Origin: Kocuria dechangensis
Lineage (GTDB): Bacteria > Actinomycetota > Actinomycetes > Actinomycetales > Micrococcaceae
NCBI RefSeq assembly: GCF_014636775.1
Contig: NZ_BMEQ01000018.1
Span: 25,036-89,035 of the forward strand
Direction: 5' to 3'
DNA: 64,000 bases
Within the stretch, counting starts at the first letter, position 1; each line of letters begins with the position of its first letter. The position numbers were made by a program, and so were the translations under genes. Below, in pieces: positions 41,723-50,618 of the stretch. Under the pieces are notes generated by a model, which saw only the letters and a list, made by a program, of their open reading frames with translations, ran no database searches and had not been told where the DNA came from.

Positions 41723-44215
41723 ATGTCCGATCGCCGCCGTACGTCTGCCTCCGAGCCCAGCGCCGGCGTCTCCAGGCGCCACCTGCTCGGGGCCACCGCC
41801 GTGCTCGGGTCCGCCGTGGCCGTCACGGCAGGGCCTGCCGAGCCGGCCTCCGCCGCCGTCGTGCTCGGCTCGGCCGTGCCCATGGGGAATCTTGGACTGA
41901 CCAGCGCGGTCGCGGGCCGGCACCGCGACGTGTTCCGAAGCTTCGCGCTGACGAACTCCAGCGGGATCGGGGTGATCCAGGTGGGGACCGTCCGCTACCT
42001 GGCCACCTTCAACGCGGGGGACGGGGCCGACACCGTCCAGGTCTTCAACGCTGACACCGGGGCCCTGCACTTCCGGGCGTCCACGCCGGGCAAGGCCGAC
42101 GGCAACTTCGCCCACGACGGTCGGGGGACCCTCTACTTCTCCTCCGGCGCCGCGCTGATGGCGGTCTCGGTGCCCAACCGCACGATCCGGCGGATCGGGA
42201 CCGCGCCGTCGGGAGTCACGAACCTCTACGAGTTCCAGATCGACCACCAGGGCCGGTTGTGGGCCGGCACGTTCCCGGCAGGGATCGTGCTCTGCCTGGA
42301 TCCCTCGACGGGGCGGGAGATCGCCCGTACCCCCGTGCTCGGCTCCGGCAACCAGTACGCGCGCGGCCTCAGCATCTCCCCGGACCGCAGGACGATCTGG
42401 GCCGGCTCGGGGACCGGTGCCCCGGCCCTGTACCGCATCGACGTCGACCGGCCCTCCGCTCCTCAGCGCATCCCGATCCCCGGCGTGGGAGGCAACTCGA
42501 TCGTCTCGCGCACGGTCGCGTTCGGGCGCAGGGTCTTCGTCTGGCACGAGAACTCCTCGGGCAAGGAGGTCGTCTCCGAGTACGACCTCGTCACCAAGTC
42601 CTGGGCGGCGTCGACGGTGGTGATGACCGCCCGGTCCATGACGCAGCCGGATTCGCAGGGCTACGTCTACGTCAACGGCTACGGTGTGCTCCGCCGGTTC
42701 CGGCCCGAGGACCCGCAGATCGTGGTCGAGACGGTCGGCACGCTCCCGCAGCGCTACACCGTCCACATCGCGCTCGCCGGTGGGAAGCTGTACCTGCTGA
42801 CGGAAGGCGCGTCCGTGCTCGCCGCGGACCGGATGACCACGGCGGCGGCACAGGAACGGCACGTCGACTACGCCGTCGTGCCGGTGCCGCTGGCCACCCA
42901 GTCGATGACCATCGACCGTGCCCGGAGCACCGTCTACGCAGGAGGGTTCAAGGGCGACGGCCTGTGCTCGACCCAGCTGACCACGGGCGCCTTCGCCCAT
43001 TCGGCGCCCACGGCCGGCATCGAGCAGATCGAACGGATGATGGTCGACGGGGACAGGCTCTACATCGGCTCCTACCCGTCCGGGGTGATCGTCGACCATC
43101 TGCTGCCCAGGGGCGTGAAGGACCCGGGCTCGTACCGGCAGCTGGCCACGCTCGGCACGTCCCACCTCCAGTCCAGGATCTATGCGTGGGCCTCGGCCAC
43201 GTCGCACGTCGTCTTCGGGACGGTCCCGGAGACCGGCCGACGCGGTGGCGTCCTGGGGGTGGTCAACCGCTCCACCGGCGCCGTGCACGTCTACGGCGAG
43301 CTGTTGCCCGAGCTGTCCATCGTCGGGCTGACGGCCACCGGCAACACCGTCTACGGCACCACGTCGGTCAGAGGCGGGCTGGGCGCCGCCGAGTACGCCG
43401 GCGACGCCCAAGTCTTCGCCTTCGACACCAGTACCGGCAAGCTGCTGTGGCGGAGGACCCTCCCGGGGACCAAGGAGCTCTACCAGCCGATCCTCATGGG
43501 CTCGAAGCTCTACGTGGCGACCTTGGACACGGTGGTGGAGCTCCGGCTGTCCGATGGCGCCCCGCTGCGCACCTTCGTCCTGGGCTCCCGCACCGGACAG
43601 CCCGGGTGGCAGAACGTGGCCATGATCCAGATCCCGGGCACAACCCGGCTGGCGCACCTGGCTTGGGGCACTCTCACGGTCCTGTCCACCGCGACGGGGC
43701 TGTACGACCGCGTGCTCACCGACGCCCACCGGCACCTCGACCTGGACGGGGCGGGAAACCTGTGGGCCACCGTCCGCAACGACGTCGTCAAGCTGCGCAT
43801 GGAACCCACCGGACAGGGCGACACCGCCTACATGCCGCCGTCCGTTTCGCCGTTCCGGGACGTGTCGACGACCCAGCAGTTCTACAAGGAGATGGCCTGG
43901 CTGGCCGCGCGGAAGATCTCCACCGGGTGGGACGACGGGACGTACCGGCCGCTGCGGCCGATCAACCGGGACGCGATGGCCGCGTTCCTGTACCGGATGG
44001 CCGGGTCCCCGGCCTACACGCCGCCGAGGGTCTCGCCGTTCCGGGACGTGTCGACGACCCAGCAGTTCTACAAGGAGATGGCCTGGCTGGCGGCGCGCGG
44101 CATCTCCACCGGCTGGACCGAGGCAGACGGATCCCGGACCTATCGGCCGCTGCAGCCGATCAACCGGGACGCCATGGCAGCCTTCCTCTACCGGATGGTG
44201 GCCAGCACCCTGTAG
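41723..44215 (+). CDS. Tat-exported beta-propeller-like protein with two SLH-like repeats
   Basis: An 830-aa paralogue of the preceding gene, aligning along its length. It has a twin-arginine signal (GVSRRHLLGATAVLG, RR at 18-19), a propeller-like region with DTVQVFNADTGALHF and VYAGGFKGDGLC, and two C-terminal SLH-like repeats (about 703-830) with ISTGWDDGTYRPLRPINRD. GGGAGAG lies about four bases before the ATG. It has one SLH unit fewer than its neighbours, which fits unit loss by recombination. The leader differs from those of paralogues 1 and 3. Expected to be cell-surface bound; ligand or substrate of the propeller part unknown. Confidence 0.82.
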   Translation: MSDRRRTSASEPSAGVSRRHLLGATAVLGSAVAVTAGPAEPASAAVVLGSAVPMGNLGLTSAVAGRHRDVFRSFALTNSSGIGVIQVGTVRYLATFNAGDGADTVQVFNADTGALHFRASTPGKADGNFAHDGRGTLYFSSGAALMAVSVPNRTIRRIGTAPSGVTNLYEFQIDHQGRLWAGTFPAGIVLCLDPSTGREIARTPVLGSGNQYARGLSISPDRRTIWAGSGTGAPALYRIDVDRPSAPQRIPIPGVGGNSIVSRTVAFGRRVFVWHENSSGKEVVSEYDLVTKSWAASTVVMTARSMTQPDSQGYVYVNGYGVLRRFRPEDPQIVVETVGTLPQRYTVHIALAGGKLYLLTEGASVLAADRMTTAAAQERHVDYAVVPVPLATQSMTIDRARSTVYAGGFKGDGLCSTQLTTGAFAHSAPTAGIEQIERMMVDGDRLYIGSYPSGVIVDHLLPRGVKDPGSYRQLATLGTSHLQSRIYAWASATSHVVFGTVPETGRRGGVLGVVNRSTGAVHVYGELLPELSIVGLTATGNTVYGTTSVRGGLGAAEYAGDAQVFAFDTSTGKLLWRRTLPGTKELYQPILMGSKLYVATLDTVVELRLSDGAPLRTFVLGSRTGQPGWQNVAMIQIPGTTRLAHLAWGTLTVLSTATGLYDRVLTDAHRHLDLDGAGNLWATVRNDVVKLRMEPTGQGDTAYMPPSVSPFRDVSTTQQFYKEMAWLAARKISTGWDDGTYRPLRPINRDAMAAFLYRMAGSPAYTPPRVSPFRDVSTTQQFYKEMAWLAARGISTGWTEADGSRTYRPLQPINRDAMAAFLYRMVASTL

Positions 44216-44488
44216 AGCGCCGTCACCCGGCAGATCAGGACGCCTGAGCTTCCTCGAGCCCGGGCGTCCGTGCTGTCCATGCTGCGCGGCGCGACACCTT
44301 GTCCCCGCTTGTGCGGATTCACAGCGCCCCCTGATCAGTGTGTGATGGTAACGGATGCAAACGAATGAGCGTCCGCTCCGCCGTTCATCGGCCGGCGGAG
44401 GTGCAACGGGTCGGGGGATCCGTTGCGGGGAGAGACCACGGGTCGGGGGATCCGTGGGTGCCGGTGACAAGCGAATCGGGGGAGTCGC
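44216..44488 (+). promoter_or_regulatory. Leader of the third propeller-SLH gene
   Basis: A 273-base gap. It contains GTCCCCGC and TGCGGATTC (about 44300-44320), GGATGCAAACGAAT (44353-44366), two copies of GGGTCGGGGGATCCGT and CGAATCGGGGGAGTCGC directly before the ATG. Blocks and order match the leader at 38,548-38,838. GGACGCC/GGCGTCC near 44240-44270 may form a terminator stem for the upstream gene. Confidence 0.5.
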
Positions 44489-47155
44489 ATGCACCAGGAA
44501 GCGAGCACGACCGGGGTCTCCCGGCGTGCACTGCTGAGCGCCACCGCGCTGCTGGGTCCGGCCGCTGCTGTGCTCTCGACGCCGGTCACCTCGGCGCCGG
44601 CCGCCGCCGCAGTGGTGCTGGGCAGCAAGGCCGCCACAGGATCACTGGGCCTGACCGGCACCGTCGTCGGACGGCACCGCAACCTCTTCCGGAGCTTCAA
44701 TCTCACGTCGTCCACCGGCGTCGGGGTGATCAAGGTCGGCTCGGTCCACTACCTGGTCACCACCAACACCGGGGACCGCGCCGACACGATCCAGATCTTC
44801 GACACGGCGACCGGCGCGCTGCACTACAGGGCGTCGACCCCGTCCAACGCCTCGGGCAACTTCGTCCACGACGGCTTGGGCACCCTGTGGTTCACCTCGG
44901 GCGGAGCACTCATGAAGCTGTCCGTGGCGCAGCGCACGATCGCGCAGATCGGGACCCTCCCGTCCGGAGTGAGCGGCCTCTACGACCTCGTCCGGGACCA
45001 CCGGGGCCGCCTCTGGGCCGGCACGTATCCCGCCGGGGTGGCCGTGTGCCTGGACCCGGCGACAGGACGGGAACTGACCAGGACTCCGAAGCTGGGAACC
45101 GGCAACGACTACGTCCGGTCCCTGTCCGTCTCCTCGGACGGCAGGACACTGTGGGCCGGCACCGGAACCGCCGATCCCGATCTCTTCCGCATCGACGTCG
45201 ACGCCCCGTCCTCCCCGACCCGGGTCGGCATTCCCGGACGCGGGCTCAACTCCTTCGTCCTGCGCACGGCAACCCGGGGCCGAAAGGTCTTCGTCTGGCA
45301 CGACGATGCCAAGGGCACCGAGATCGTGTCCGTGCACGACACACAGACCGGCCGCTGGAGCGCGACACCCTGCGCCATGTCGGGCCGCAGCCTGTCCGCC
45401 GTGGACGCGGCGGGCTTCTCCTACGCCAACGCCAAGGGCACCCTCATGCGGTTCCGGCCGGGTGACGAGGTGCTGACCGCGGAGGCCGTGGCCTCCGTGG
45501 CCGACAAGTACACGATGCACACCGGTCTGGTGGGAGACGATGTCCTGCTGGTCAGCGCCGGCAACTCCTCGCTGTCCTCGGTGCGGATCACCAAGGACGG
45601 CGTCGTCCGTCCCGCGGTGCGGCACCCCGTGGTGCTCACCACTCTGGACACACAGTCGATGGTCATCGACCGAGCCACCAGCACCGTCTACGCCGGCGGC
45701 TACCGAGGCGACGGCCTCTGCGCCACGAACCTCGCCACGGGCGCGTTCGCCCACTCCGCGGCCACCGCCGGGATCGGTCAGATCGAGGGAATGATGGTCG
45801 ACGAGGGCACGCTCTACGTCGGCTCCTACGGCTCTGCCGTGGTCGTGCAGCACACCACGGCACCGGGCGTGGAGGACGCCGCTTCGTTCCGTCAGTTGGC
45901 GCGGCTGGGGGAGTCGCACCTGCAGTCGCGGATCTTCGCGTGGGCGGTGGCCGACTCCCACGTCGTCTTCGGCACGGTGCCCGAGTACGGGTACCGCGGC
46001 GGGGCGCTGGGGACGATCGAGCGGTCCACGGGAAAGGTGACGGTCTACAACAAGATCATCCCGGAGCTGTCGATCGTCGGGCTCGCGGCGAGCGGTCACA
46101 CGGTCTACGGCACCACCTCGGTGAGGTCGGGGTACGGGATCGACGACTGGTCCGGCGATGCGGTGGTCTTCGCGGCCGACGCGCGGACCGGAGCCGTCTT
46201 GTGGAAGCGGGCCCTGCCGGGGCTCGATGAAGCCTATGGGCCGGTCCTCCTGGACGGGAAGCTCTACGTGGCCACCCTGGACACTGTCGTCGAGCTGCGC
46301 CTGTCCGACGGGGCACCGCTGAGCACCTTCGTGCTCGGCTCGCGGACCGGTCGTGCGGCCTGGAACAGTGTGGACCTGGCGCTGATCCCGGGGACCAAGC
46401 GCCTGGCGCACCTGGCCGGCGGCAGCCTCAGCGTGCTGGAGCCGGCCACCGGCCGTTTCTCCACCGTGCTCACCGGCGCCAACCGGCACCTCGACTTTGA
46501 CCGGGACGGGGCCCCGTGGGTCACGGTCGGCAACGACCTCGTGAAGCTGCGGCTGGACTCCGCCCTCGGCACCGCCTCGACGTACGCAGCGCCGAGTGTC
46601 TCCCCGTTCATCGACGTGGCGACCACGCAGCCGTTCTACCGGGAGATCACGTGGCTGGCGGCCGCCGGGATTTCCACCGGCTGGGTGGCCGCGAACGGCA
46701 CGCGCACGTACCGGCCGCTGCAGGCGATCAACCGGGACGCCATGGCCGCGTTCCTCTACCGGGCCGCCGGCTCCCCGCCGTTCGTCCCACCGAAGGTCTC
46801 CCCGTTCAAGGACGTGCCGACCACGAACCCCTACTACACGGAGATCGCCTGGCTGGCCGACCGGAAGATCTCCACGGGCTGGCCGGACGGCACCTACCGC
46901 CCGCTGCAGACGATCAAGCGCGATGCCATGGCCGCGTTCCTTTACCGGGCCGCCGGGTCCCCCGCGTACACCCCGCCGAGGGTGTCGCCGTTCCGGGACG
47001 TGCGCACGTCGCAGCCGTTCTACAAGGAGATGGCGTGGCTGGCCGACCGGAAGATCTCGACGGGCTGGCCCGACGGCACCTACCGGCCGTGGCTGGCGAT
47101 CAACCGTGACGCCATGGCGGCGTTCATCTACCGCGCGGCCGTGATGCCCCGCTGA
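44489..47155 (+). CDS. Tat-exported beta-propeller-like protein with three SLH-like repeats
   Basis: An 888-aa third paralogue. It has a twin-arginine signal (GVSRRALLSATALLG, RR at 12-13), propeller-like repeats (DTIQIFDTATGALHY, WAGTYPAGVAVCLDP, VYAGGYRGDGLC) and three SLH-like repeats at about 700-888 (for example ISTGWPDGTYRPLQTIKRD). The ribosome site and the 17 bases before the ATG are identical to those of the first paralogue. The gene converges on an SDR gene with only 27 bases between the stops. Likely surface protein held by the wall polymer; the three genes look like a tandem expansion. Confidence 0.82.
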   Translation: MHQEASTTGVSRRALLSATALLGPAAAVLSTPVTSAPAAAAVVLGSKAATGSLGLTGTVVGRHRNLFRSFNLTSSTGVGVIKVGSVHYLVTTNTGDRADTIQIFDTATGALHYRASTPSNASGNFVHDGLGTLWFTSGGALMKLSVAQRTIAQIGTLPSGVSGLYDLVRDHRGRLWAGTYPAGVAVCLDPATGRELTRTPKLGTGNDYVRSLSVSSDGRTLWAGTGTADPDLFRIDVDAPSSPTRVGIPGRGLNSFVLRTATRGRKVFVWHDDAKGTEIVSVHDTQTGRWSATPCAMSGRSLSAVDAAGFSYANAKGTLMRFRPGDEVLTAEAVASVADKYTMHTGLVGDDVLLVSAGNSSLSSVRITKDGVVRPAVRHPVVLTTLDTQSMVIDRATSTVYAGGYRGDGLCATNLATGAFAHSAATAGIGQIEGMMVDEGTLYVGSYGSAVVVQHTTAPGVEDAASFRQLARLGESHLQSRIFAWAVADSHVVFGTVPEYGYRGGALGTIERSTGKVTVYNKIIPELSIVGLAASGHTVYGTTSVRSGYGIDDWSGDAVVFAADARTGAVLWKRALPGLDEAYGPVLLDGKLYVATLDTVVELRLSDGAPLSTFVLGSRTGRAAWNSVDLALIPGTKRLAHLAGGSLSVLEPATGRFSTVLTGANRHLDFDRDGAPWVTVGNDLVKLRLDSALGTASTYAAPSVSPFIDVATTQPFYREITWLAAAGISTGWVAANGTRTYRPLQAINRDAMAAFLYRAAGSPPFVPPKVSPFKDVPTTNPYYTEIAWLADRKISTGWPDGTYRPLQTIKRDAMAAFLYRAAGSPAYTPPRVSPFRDVRTSQPFYKEMAWLADRKISTGWPDGTYRPWLAINRDAMAAFIYRAAVMPR

Positions 47156-47182
47156 CGCCCCGAGTGCGAGGGGTGCAGCGCC

Positions 47183-47899
47183 TCAGGCGGTCTCGCCGCC
47201 GTCCACGACGAACTCGGCGCCGGTGACGAACGAGGCGTCGTCCGAGGCCAGGTAGAGCACCGTCCCGGCGATCTCGTCCGGGTCCGCCGTGCGCCCGAGC
47301 GCCAGCAGGGCGGGATCGGCCACGATCTCCTCTGTCGCCGGCGTCCGGACGAAGCCGGGCAGGACCGCGTTGACCCGGATCCGCTCCGGGCCCAGGTCCA
47401 GCGCCGCGCTGCGGGTGAGACCGCGGAGGCCGAACTTGGAGGCCGAGTAGCCCGGTGCGGCCCGGAAGCCGCGCAGCCCGGCCGTGGAGGAGAGGTTGAC
47501 GATCGACCCGCCGCCGCGCGCTCGCATGGCGGGCACGGCGGCCTGGATGCCGTGGAAGGGACCGGTGAGGTTCACGGCCAGGACGTGCTCCCACTGCTCG
47601 GCCGGGTGCTCCGCGATCGGGGCCACATGGGAGACGCCGGCGTTGTTGACCAGGACGTCGAGTCCTCCGAACGTCCCGACCGCCGCCTGCACCGCGCGCG
47701 CCCAGTCCTGCGGAGAGGTGACGTCGAGCCGGACGGCGAGCACGGCGTCGTCGTCGCGACGGGCGTCCGCTTCGTCCGGGAAGGAGACGTCCCCGACGAC
47801 GACGCGGGCTCCCTCGGCCGCCAGTCGCGCCGCCACTGCGGCCCCGATGCCGCGTGCCCCGCCGGTGACCAGCGCGACCTTCCCCTCGAGACGTCCCAC
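47183..47899 (-). CDS. Short-chain dehydrogenase/reductase
   Basis: A 238-aa classical SDR. It has the NAD(P) motif TGGARGIG, NNAG (VLVNNAGVSH), the catalytic Ser in NLSSTAG, YSASK with Tyr and Lys, and PGFVRTPAT. GTG 47899 is chosen as start because it gives normal SDR length and follows CGGAG; the open frame runs 24 codons further upstream with no family match. A C-terminal VTGAEFVVDGGETA is typical. It lies between SLH-protein genes facing both ways and has no evident link to them. Substrate unknown. Confidence 0.88.
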   Translation of the reverse strand: MGRLEGKVALVTGGARGIGAAVAARLAAEGARVVVGDVSFPDEADARRDDDAVLAVRLDVTSPQDWARAVQAAVGTFGGLDVLVNNAGVSHVAPIAEHPAEQWEHVLAVNLTGPFHGIQAAVPAMRARGGGSIVNLSSTAGLRGFRAAPGYSASKFGLRGLTRSAALDLGPERIRVNAVLPGFVRTPATEEIVADPALLALGRTADPDEIAGTVLYLASDDASFVTGAEFVVDGGETA

Positions 47900-47987
47900 T
47901 GCGGCTCCGCTCCTCGTCCGACCGTTCCGGGCACATGCTCGCACAGCGGGCGCCAGGGAGGACCCGGACACGGCTGGGCCGGGCGGG

Positions 47988-49187
47988 TCAGTAGGTGAGG
48001 CCCCGGTGGTAGCCGTCCAGGCGAAAGAGGAAGGCGGCCATGGCGTCGCGGTTCACCGGCAGCAGCGCGCGGTAGCTGCCGTCGTCCCAGCCGGTGGAGA
48101 TCTCGTTCGCGGCGAGCCAGGTCATCTCGGCGTAGAACTGCTGGCCGGGGGACACGTCCGTGAAGGGGGAGTCGACCGGCGGGGTGTGCTCGACGTACCC
48201 CCCGTTCCAGTAGGCCGCCAGGCGGTAGAGGAAGGCGGCCATGGCGTCGCGGTTGACGGTCTGCCCCGGGCGGTAGGTGCCGTCGTCCCAGCCGGTGGAG
48301 ATGCGGTTCTCCGCGAGCCAGGCCATCTCCTTGTAGAACTGCTGGGTGGTGGTCACGTCCTTGAAGGGGGAGACCTTCGGCGGCGTGTAGTCGGGTGACC
48401 CTGCCATCCGGTACAGGAACGCGGCCATGGCGTCCCGCTTGATCGTCTGCAGCGGGCGGTACGTCCGGGACCCGTCCGCCTCGACCCAGCCCGTCGAGAT
48501 CTTCCGGTCGGCCAGCCAGGCCATTTCCTTGTAGAACTGCTGGGTGGTGGTCACGTCCTTGAAGGGGGAGACCGCCGGCGGGACCCAGTGGTCCGGGCAG
48601 TCGGGGACGGTGCTCGCCACGGTGCCGGGCACCGCGGCCCCCGCCGGGTACTGCCAGAGGTCGACGACGACGTGCTCCGACCACCAGCCCTCCTCGTCCA
48701 TCTGCGGGGAGTAGGCGCGGCCGATGCCCACGTGGGTGGTCCGCGGATCCGTCAGCTTCTCCCGGAGACCGGGGGAGTCGTTGACGGACCGCAGGTCCTC
48801 CTCGTTGAAGTACCGCGAGGACTGGACCTGGCCGTGGTAGGTCCCGCCGCTGGGTGCCTTCCCGGGGGTGGTGGAGCCGGTGCCGCGGCCGGCGCGCAGG
48901 TCCGCGGCCGCCTGGGCGAGTGCGGAGAGGGTGGTGTTGACGGCCACCGGCTGGACGCCCGCGACGGCGCGCAGGCAGTTGACCTGGTTGAGGATCTCGG
49001 CACTGGTCACGTTGTCCCCGCGTTCGTACTGCCGCCAGTCCCACCCGTCGGCCGACGCAGTGGTCACCACCGAGGTGGACTCAGGGGCCGGGGCGGACTC
49101 GACGGCGAGGGCTCCGGTGAGTCCGGAGACGGTGAGGAGGGTCGCGGTGGGGGCCGCGACCAGCGCACGCCTGATGGACGTTCTCAT
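47988..49187 (-). CDS. Secreted CAP-like protein with three SLH-like repeats
   Basis: A 399-aa protein. A Sec-type signal (basic start, then LVAAPTATLLTVSGLTGALA) leads to a region of about 160 residues resembling the CAP/SCP fold: ILNQVNCLRAVAGVQPVAV, TTLSALAQAAADL and THVGIGRAY. Three SLH-like repeats follow (about 203-399), including ISTGWDDGTYRPGQTVNRD. CAP domains occur in secreted proteins of varied or unknown activity; the SLH part should hold it on the wall. It is a paralogue of the gene at 49,350, with nearly identical signal peptides. The 5' region is rich in G runs on the + strand. Confidence 0.8.
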   Translation of the reverse strand: MRTSIRRALVAAPTATLLTVSGLTGALAVESAPAPESTSVVTTASADGWDWRQYERGDNVTSAEILNQVNCLRAVAGVQPVAVNTTLSALAQAAADLRAGRGTGSTTPGKAPSGGTYHGQVQSSRYFNEEDLRSVNDSPGLREKLTDPRTTHVGIGRAYSPQMDEEGWWSEHVVVDLWQYPAGAAVPGTVASTVPDCPDHWVPPAVSPFKDVTTTQQFYKEMAWLADRKISTGWVEADGSRTYRPLQTIKRDAMAAFLYRMAGSPDYTPPKVSPFKDVTTTQQFYKEMAWLAENRISTGWDDGTYRPGQTVNRDAMAAFLYRLAAYWNGGYVEHTPPVDSPFTDVSPGQQFYAEMTWLAANEISTGWDDGSYRALLPVNRDAMAAFLFRLDGYHRGLTY

Positions 49188-49349
49188 GGCAGTTCCTGAT
49201 TCGTTCGGGGGGAGGGTCGGGGGGATCGGACCCGGCGGTTCGCCACGTTTATGAAGGCAAATATACGCCGACCCGTGCAGTCGGGCGAGGGCGTCGCCCG
49301 AGGCCGTCGCGCGGATCGTCCGTTGGCGCGACGGCTCGGCCGAAGCGCC

Positions 49350-50618
49350 CTACCTCGGGCTCGTGGTTGCGGCGTAACGATACGTGAAGGCGGCCATGGC
49401 GTCGCGGTTGATGGGCTGCAGCGGCCGGTAGGTGTGGGCGCCGGTCCGGTCGGTCCAGCCGGTGGAGATGCCCTGCTCGGCGAGCCAGGCCATCTCGGTG
49501 GCGAACCGCTGGTTCGCGGCGACGTCCGCGAAAGGGGAGGGTGCTGTCGGCGCGTACTCCGGTTCCCCGGCCAGGCGGTAGAGGAATGCGGCCATGGCGT
49601 CGCGGTTGATCGGCTGCAGGGCTCGGTAGGTGCGGGTGCCGTCGACTTCCGTCCAGCCGGTGGAGATGCCCTGGTCCGAGAGCCAGGCCATCTCCTTGTA
49701 GAACTGCTGGTCCGTGGCGACGTCCGCGAAAGGGGAGACGGCCGGCGCCGTGTACTCGGGTTCCCCGGCCAGGCGGTAGAGGAATGCGGCCATGGCGTCG
49801 CGGTTGATCGGCTGCAGGGCCCGGTAGGTCCCGTCGTCCCACCCGGTGGAGATGCCGCGGTCCGCGAGCCAGGACATCTCCTTGTAGAACTGCTGGTCCG
49901 TGGCGACGTCCGCGAACGGGGAGGCAGCGGGCGGCAGGAAGGATCCGGGATCGGCGCTCCAGGGATCTTGGTGGCTGCCGAGGACCCTGGCCGACTCCGG
50001 GTACTGCCAGAGGTCCAGGACCAGGTGGTTCACTTCCAGATCCTCGCTCTGGATGTCGACGTAAATCCCGCCGATCCCCACGTGCGTGACGCGGGGGTCG
50101 AGCACCTTCTGCTCGAAGTCGTCCGGATAGCCCGTGTAGGTCTCGCGGGCGTCGTGGTTCTCATCGTCCAGGTAGTGGGAGTAGGTGTGCATAGTGATCG
50201 AGGTCTGCCCCAGATAGGTGCCCCCGGACGGCATGCCGCGGGGCGTGTCAGCGGGAGCCGTGGGCTCCTCGCTGCCTCCGGGCAGGAAGTCAGCGGTGTC
50301 CCCGCTCCGGTTGGCGGATGCCTGGGCGGCCCGCGAGAGGTGGACGTTGTAGACGACGGGCGCCAGGCCTGCGGCCTCGCGCCGCCGGTTGACCTCCTCG
50401 AAGGCCGTCCGGATCTCCCACATCCACGCCGTCGAGTAGTTATTGCGGGCCGCCTCGGCGGTGACGTCGGTCCCCGGTGTGGTCTGGGCGGCGACGGCGC
50501 CCACCGGGGACTCAGCGGCAACGGGGGCCTCGGTGGCGAAGGCTCCGGTAAATCCGCCGAAGGTGATGACGGCTGCGGTGGGGGCCGCGACCAGCGCACG
50601 GCTGATGGACGTTCTCAT
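49350..50618 (-). CDS. Secreted CAP-like protein with three SLH-like repeats
   Basis: A 422-aa paralogue of the preceding gene. It has signal peptide MRTSISRALVAAPTAAVITF, a CAP-like region (FEEVNRRREAAGLAPVVYN; THVGIGGIYVD; HLVLDLWQYP) and three SLH-like repeats (about 232-422) such as ISTGWTEVDGTRTYRALQ. ATG 50618 is chosen: AGGAA lies about eight bases upstream and the signal peptide matches its paralogue. A longer frame continues upstream through the C22 tract as a Pro run, so tract length could alter an alternative N-terminus or the promoter. Likely wall-bound; activity unknown. Confidence 0.8.
   Translation of the reverse strand: MRTSISRALVAAPTAAVITFGGFTGAFATEAPVAAESPVGAVAAQTTPGTDVTAEAARNNYSTAWMWEIRTAFEEVNRRREAAGLAPVVYNVHLSRAAQASANRSGDTADFLPGGSEEPTAPADTPRGMPSGGTYLGQTSITMHTYSHYLDDENHDARETYTGYPDDFEQKVLDPRVTHVGIGGIYVDIQSEDLEVNHLVLDLWQYPESARVLGSHQDPWSADPGSFLPPAASPFADVATDQQFYKEMSWLADRGISTGWDDGTYRALQPINRDAMAAFLYRLAGEPEYTAPAVSPFADVATDQQFYKEMAWLSDQGISTGWTEVDGTRTYRALQPINRDAMAAFLYRLAGEPEYAPTAPSPFADVAANQRFATEMAWLAEQGISTGWTDRTGAHTYRPLQPINRDAMAAFTYRYAATTSPR

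Noticed and set aside
41675..44494. Open frame of 939 codons on the - strand opposite the second propeller-SLH gene
   Set aside because: Antisense shadow of a clear Tat-SLH gene; repeats in it mirror the SLH repeats and no family pattern is present.
41000..50000. Regularly spaced repeats that could suggest a CRISPR array
   Set aside because: The repeats are about 60-codon protein units in frame, all reading as SLH-like motifs, with no short spacer pattern and no cas genes.
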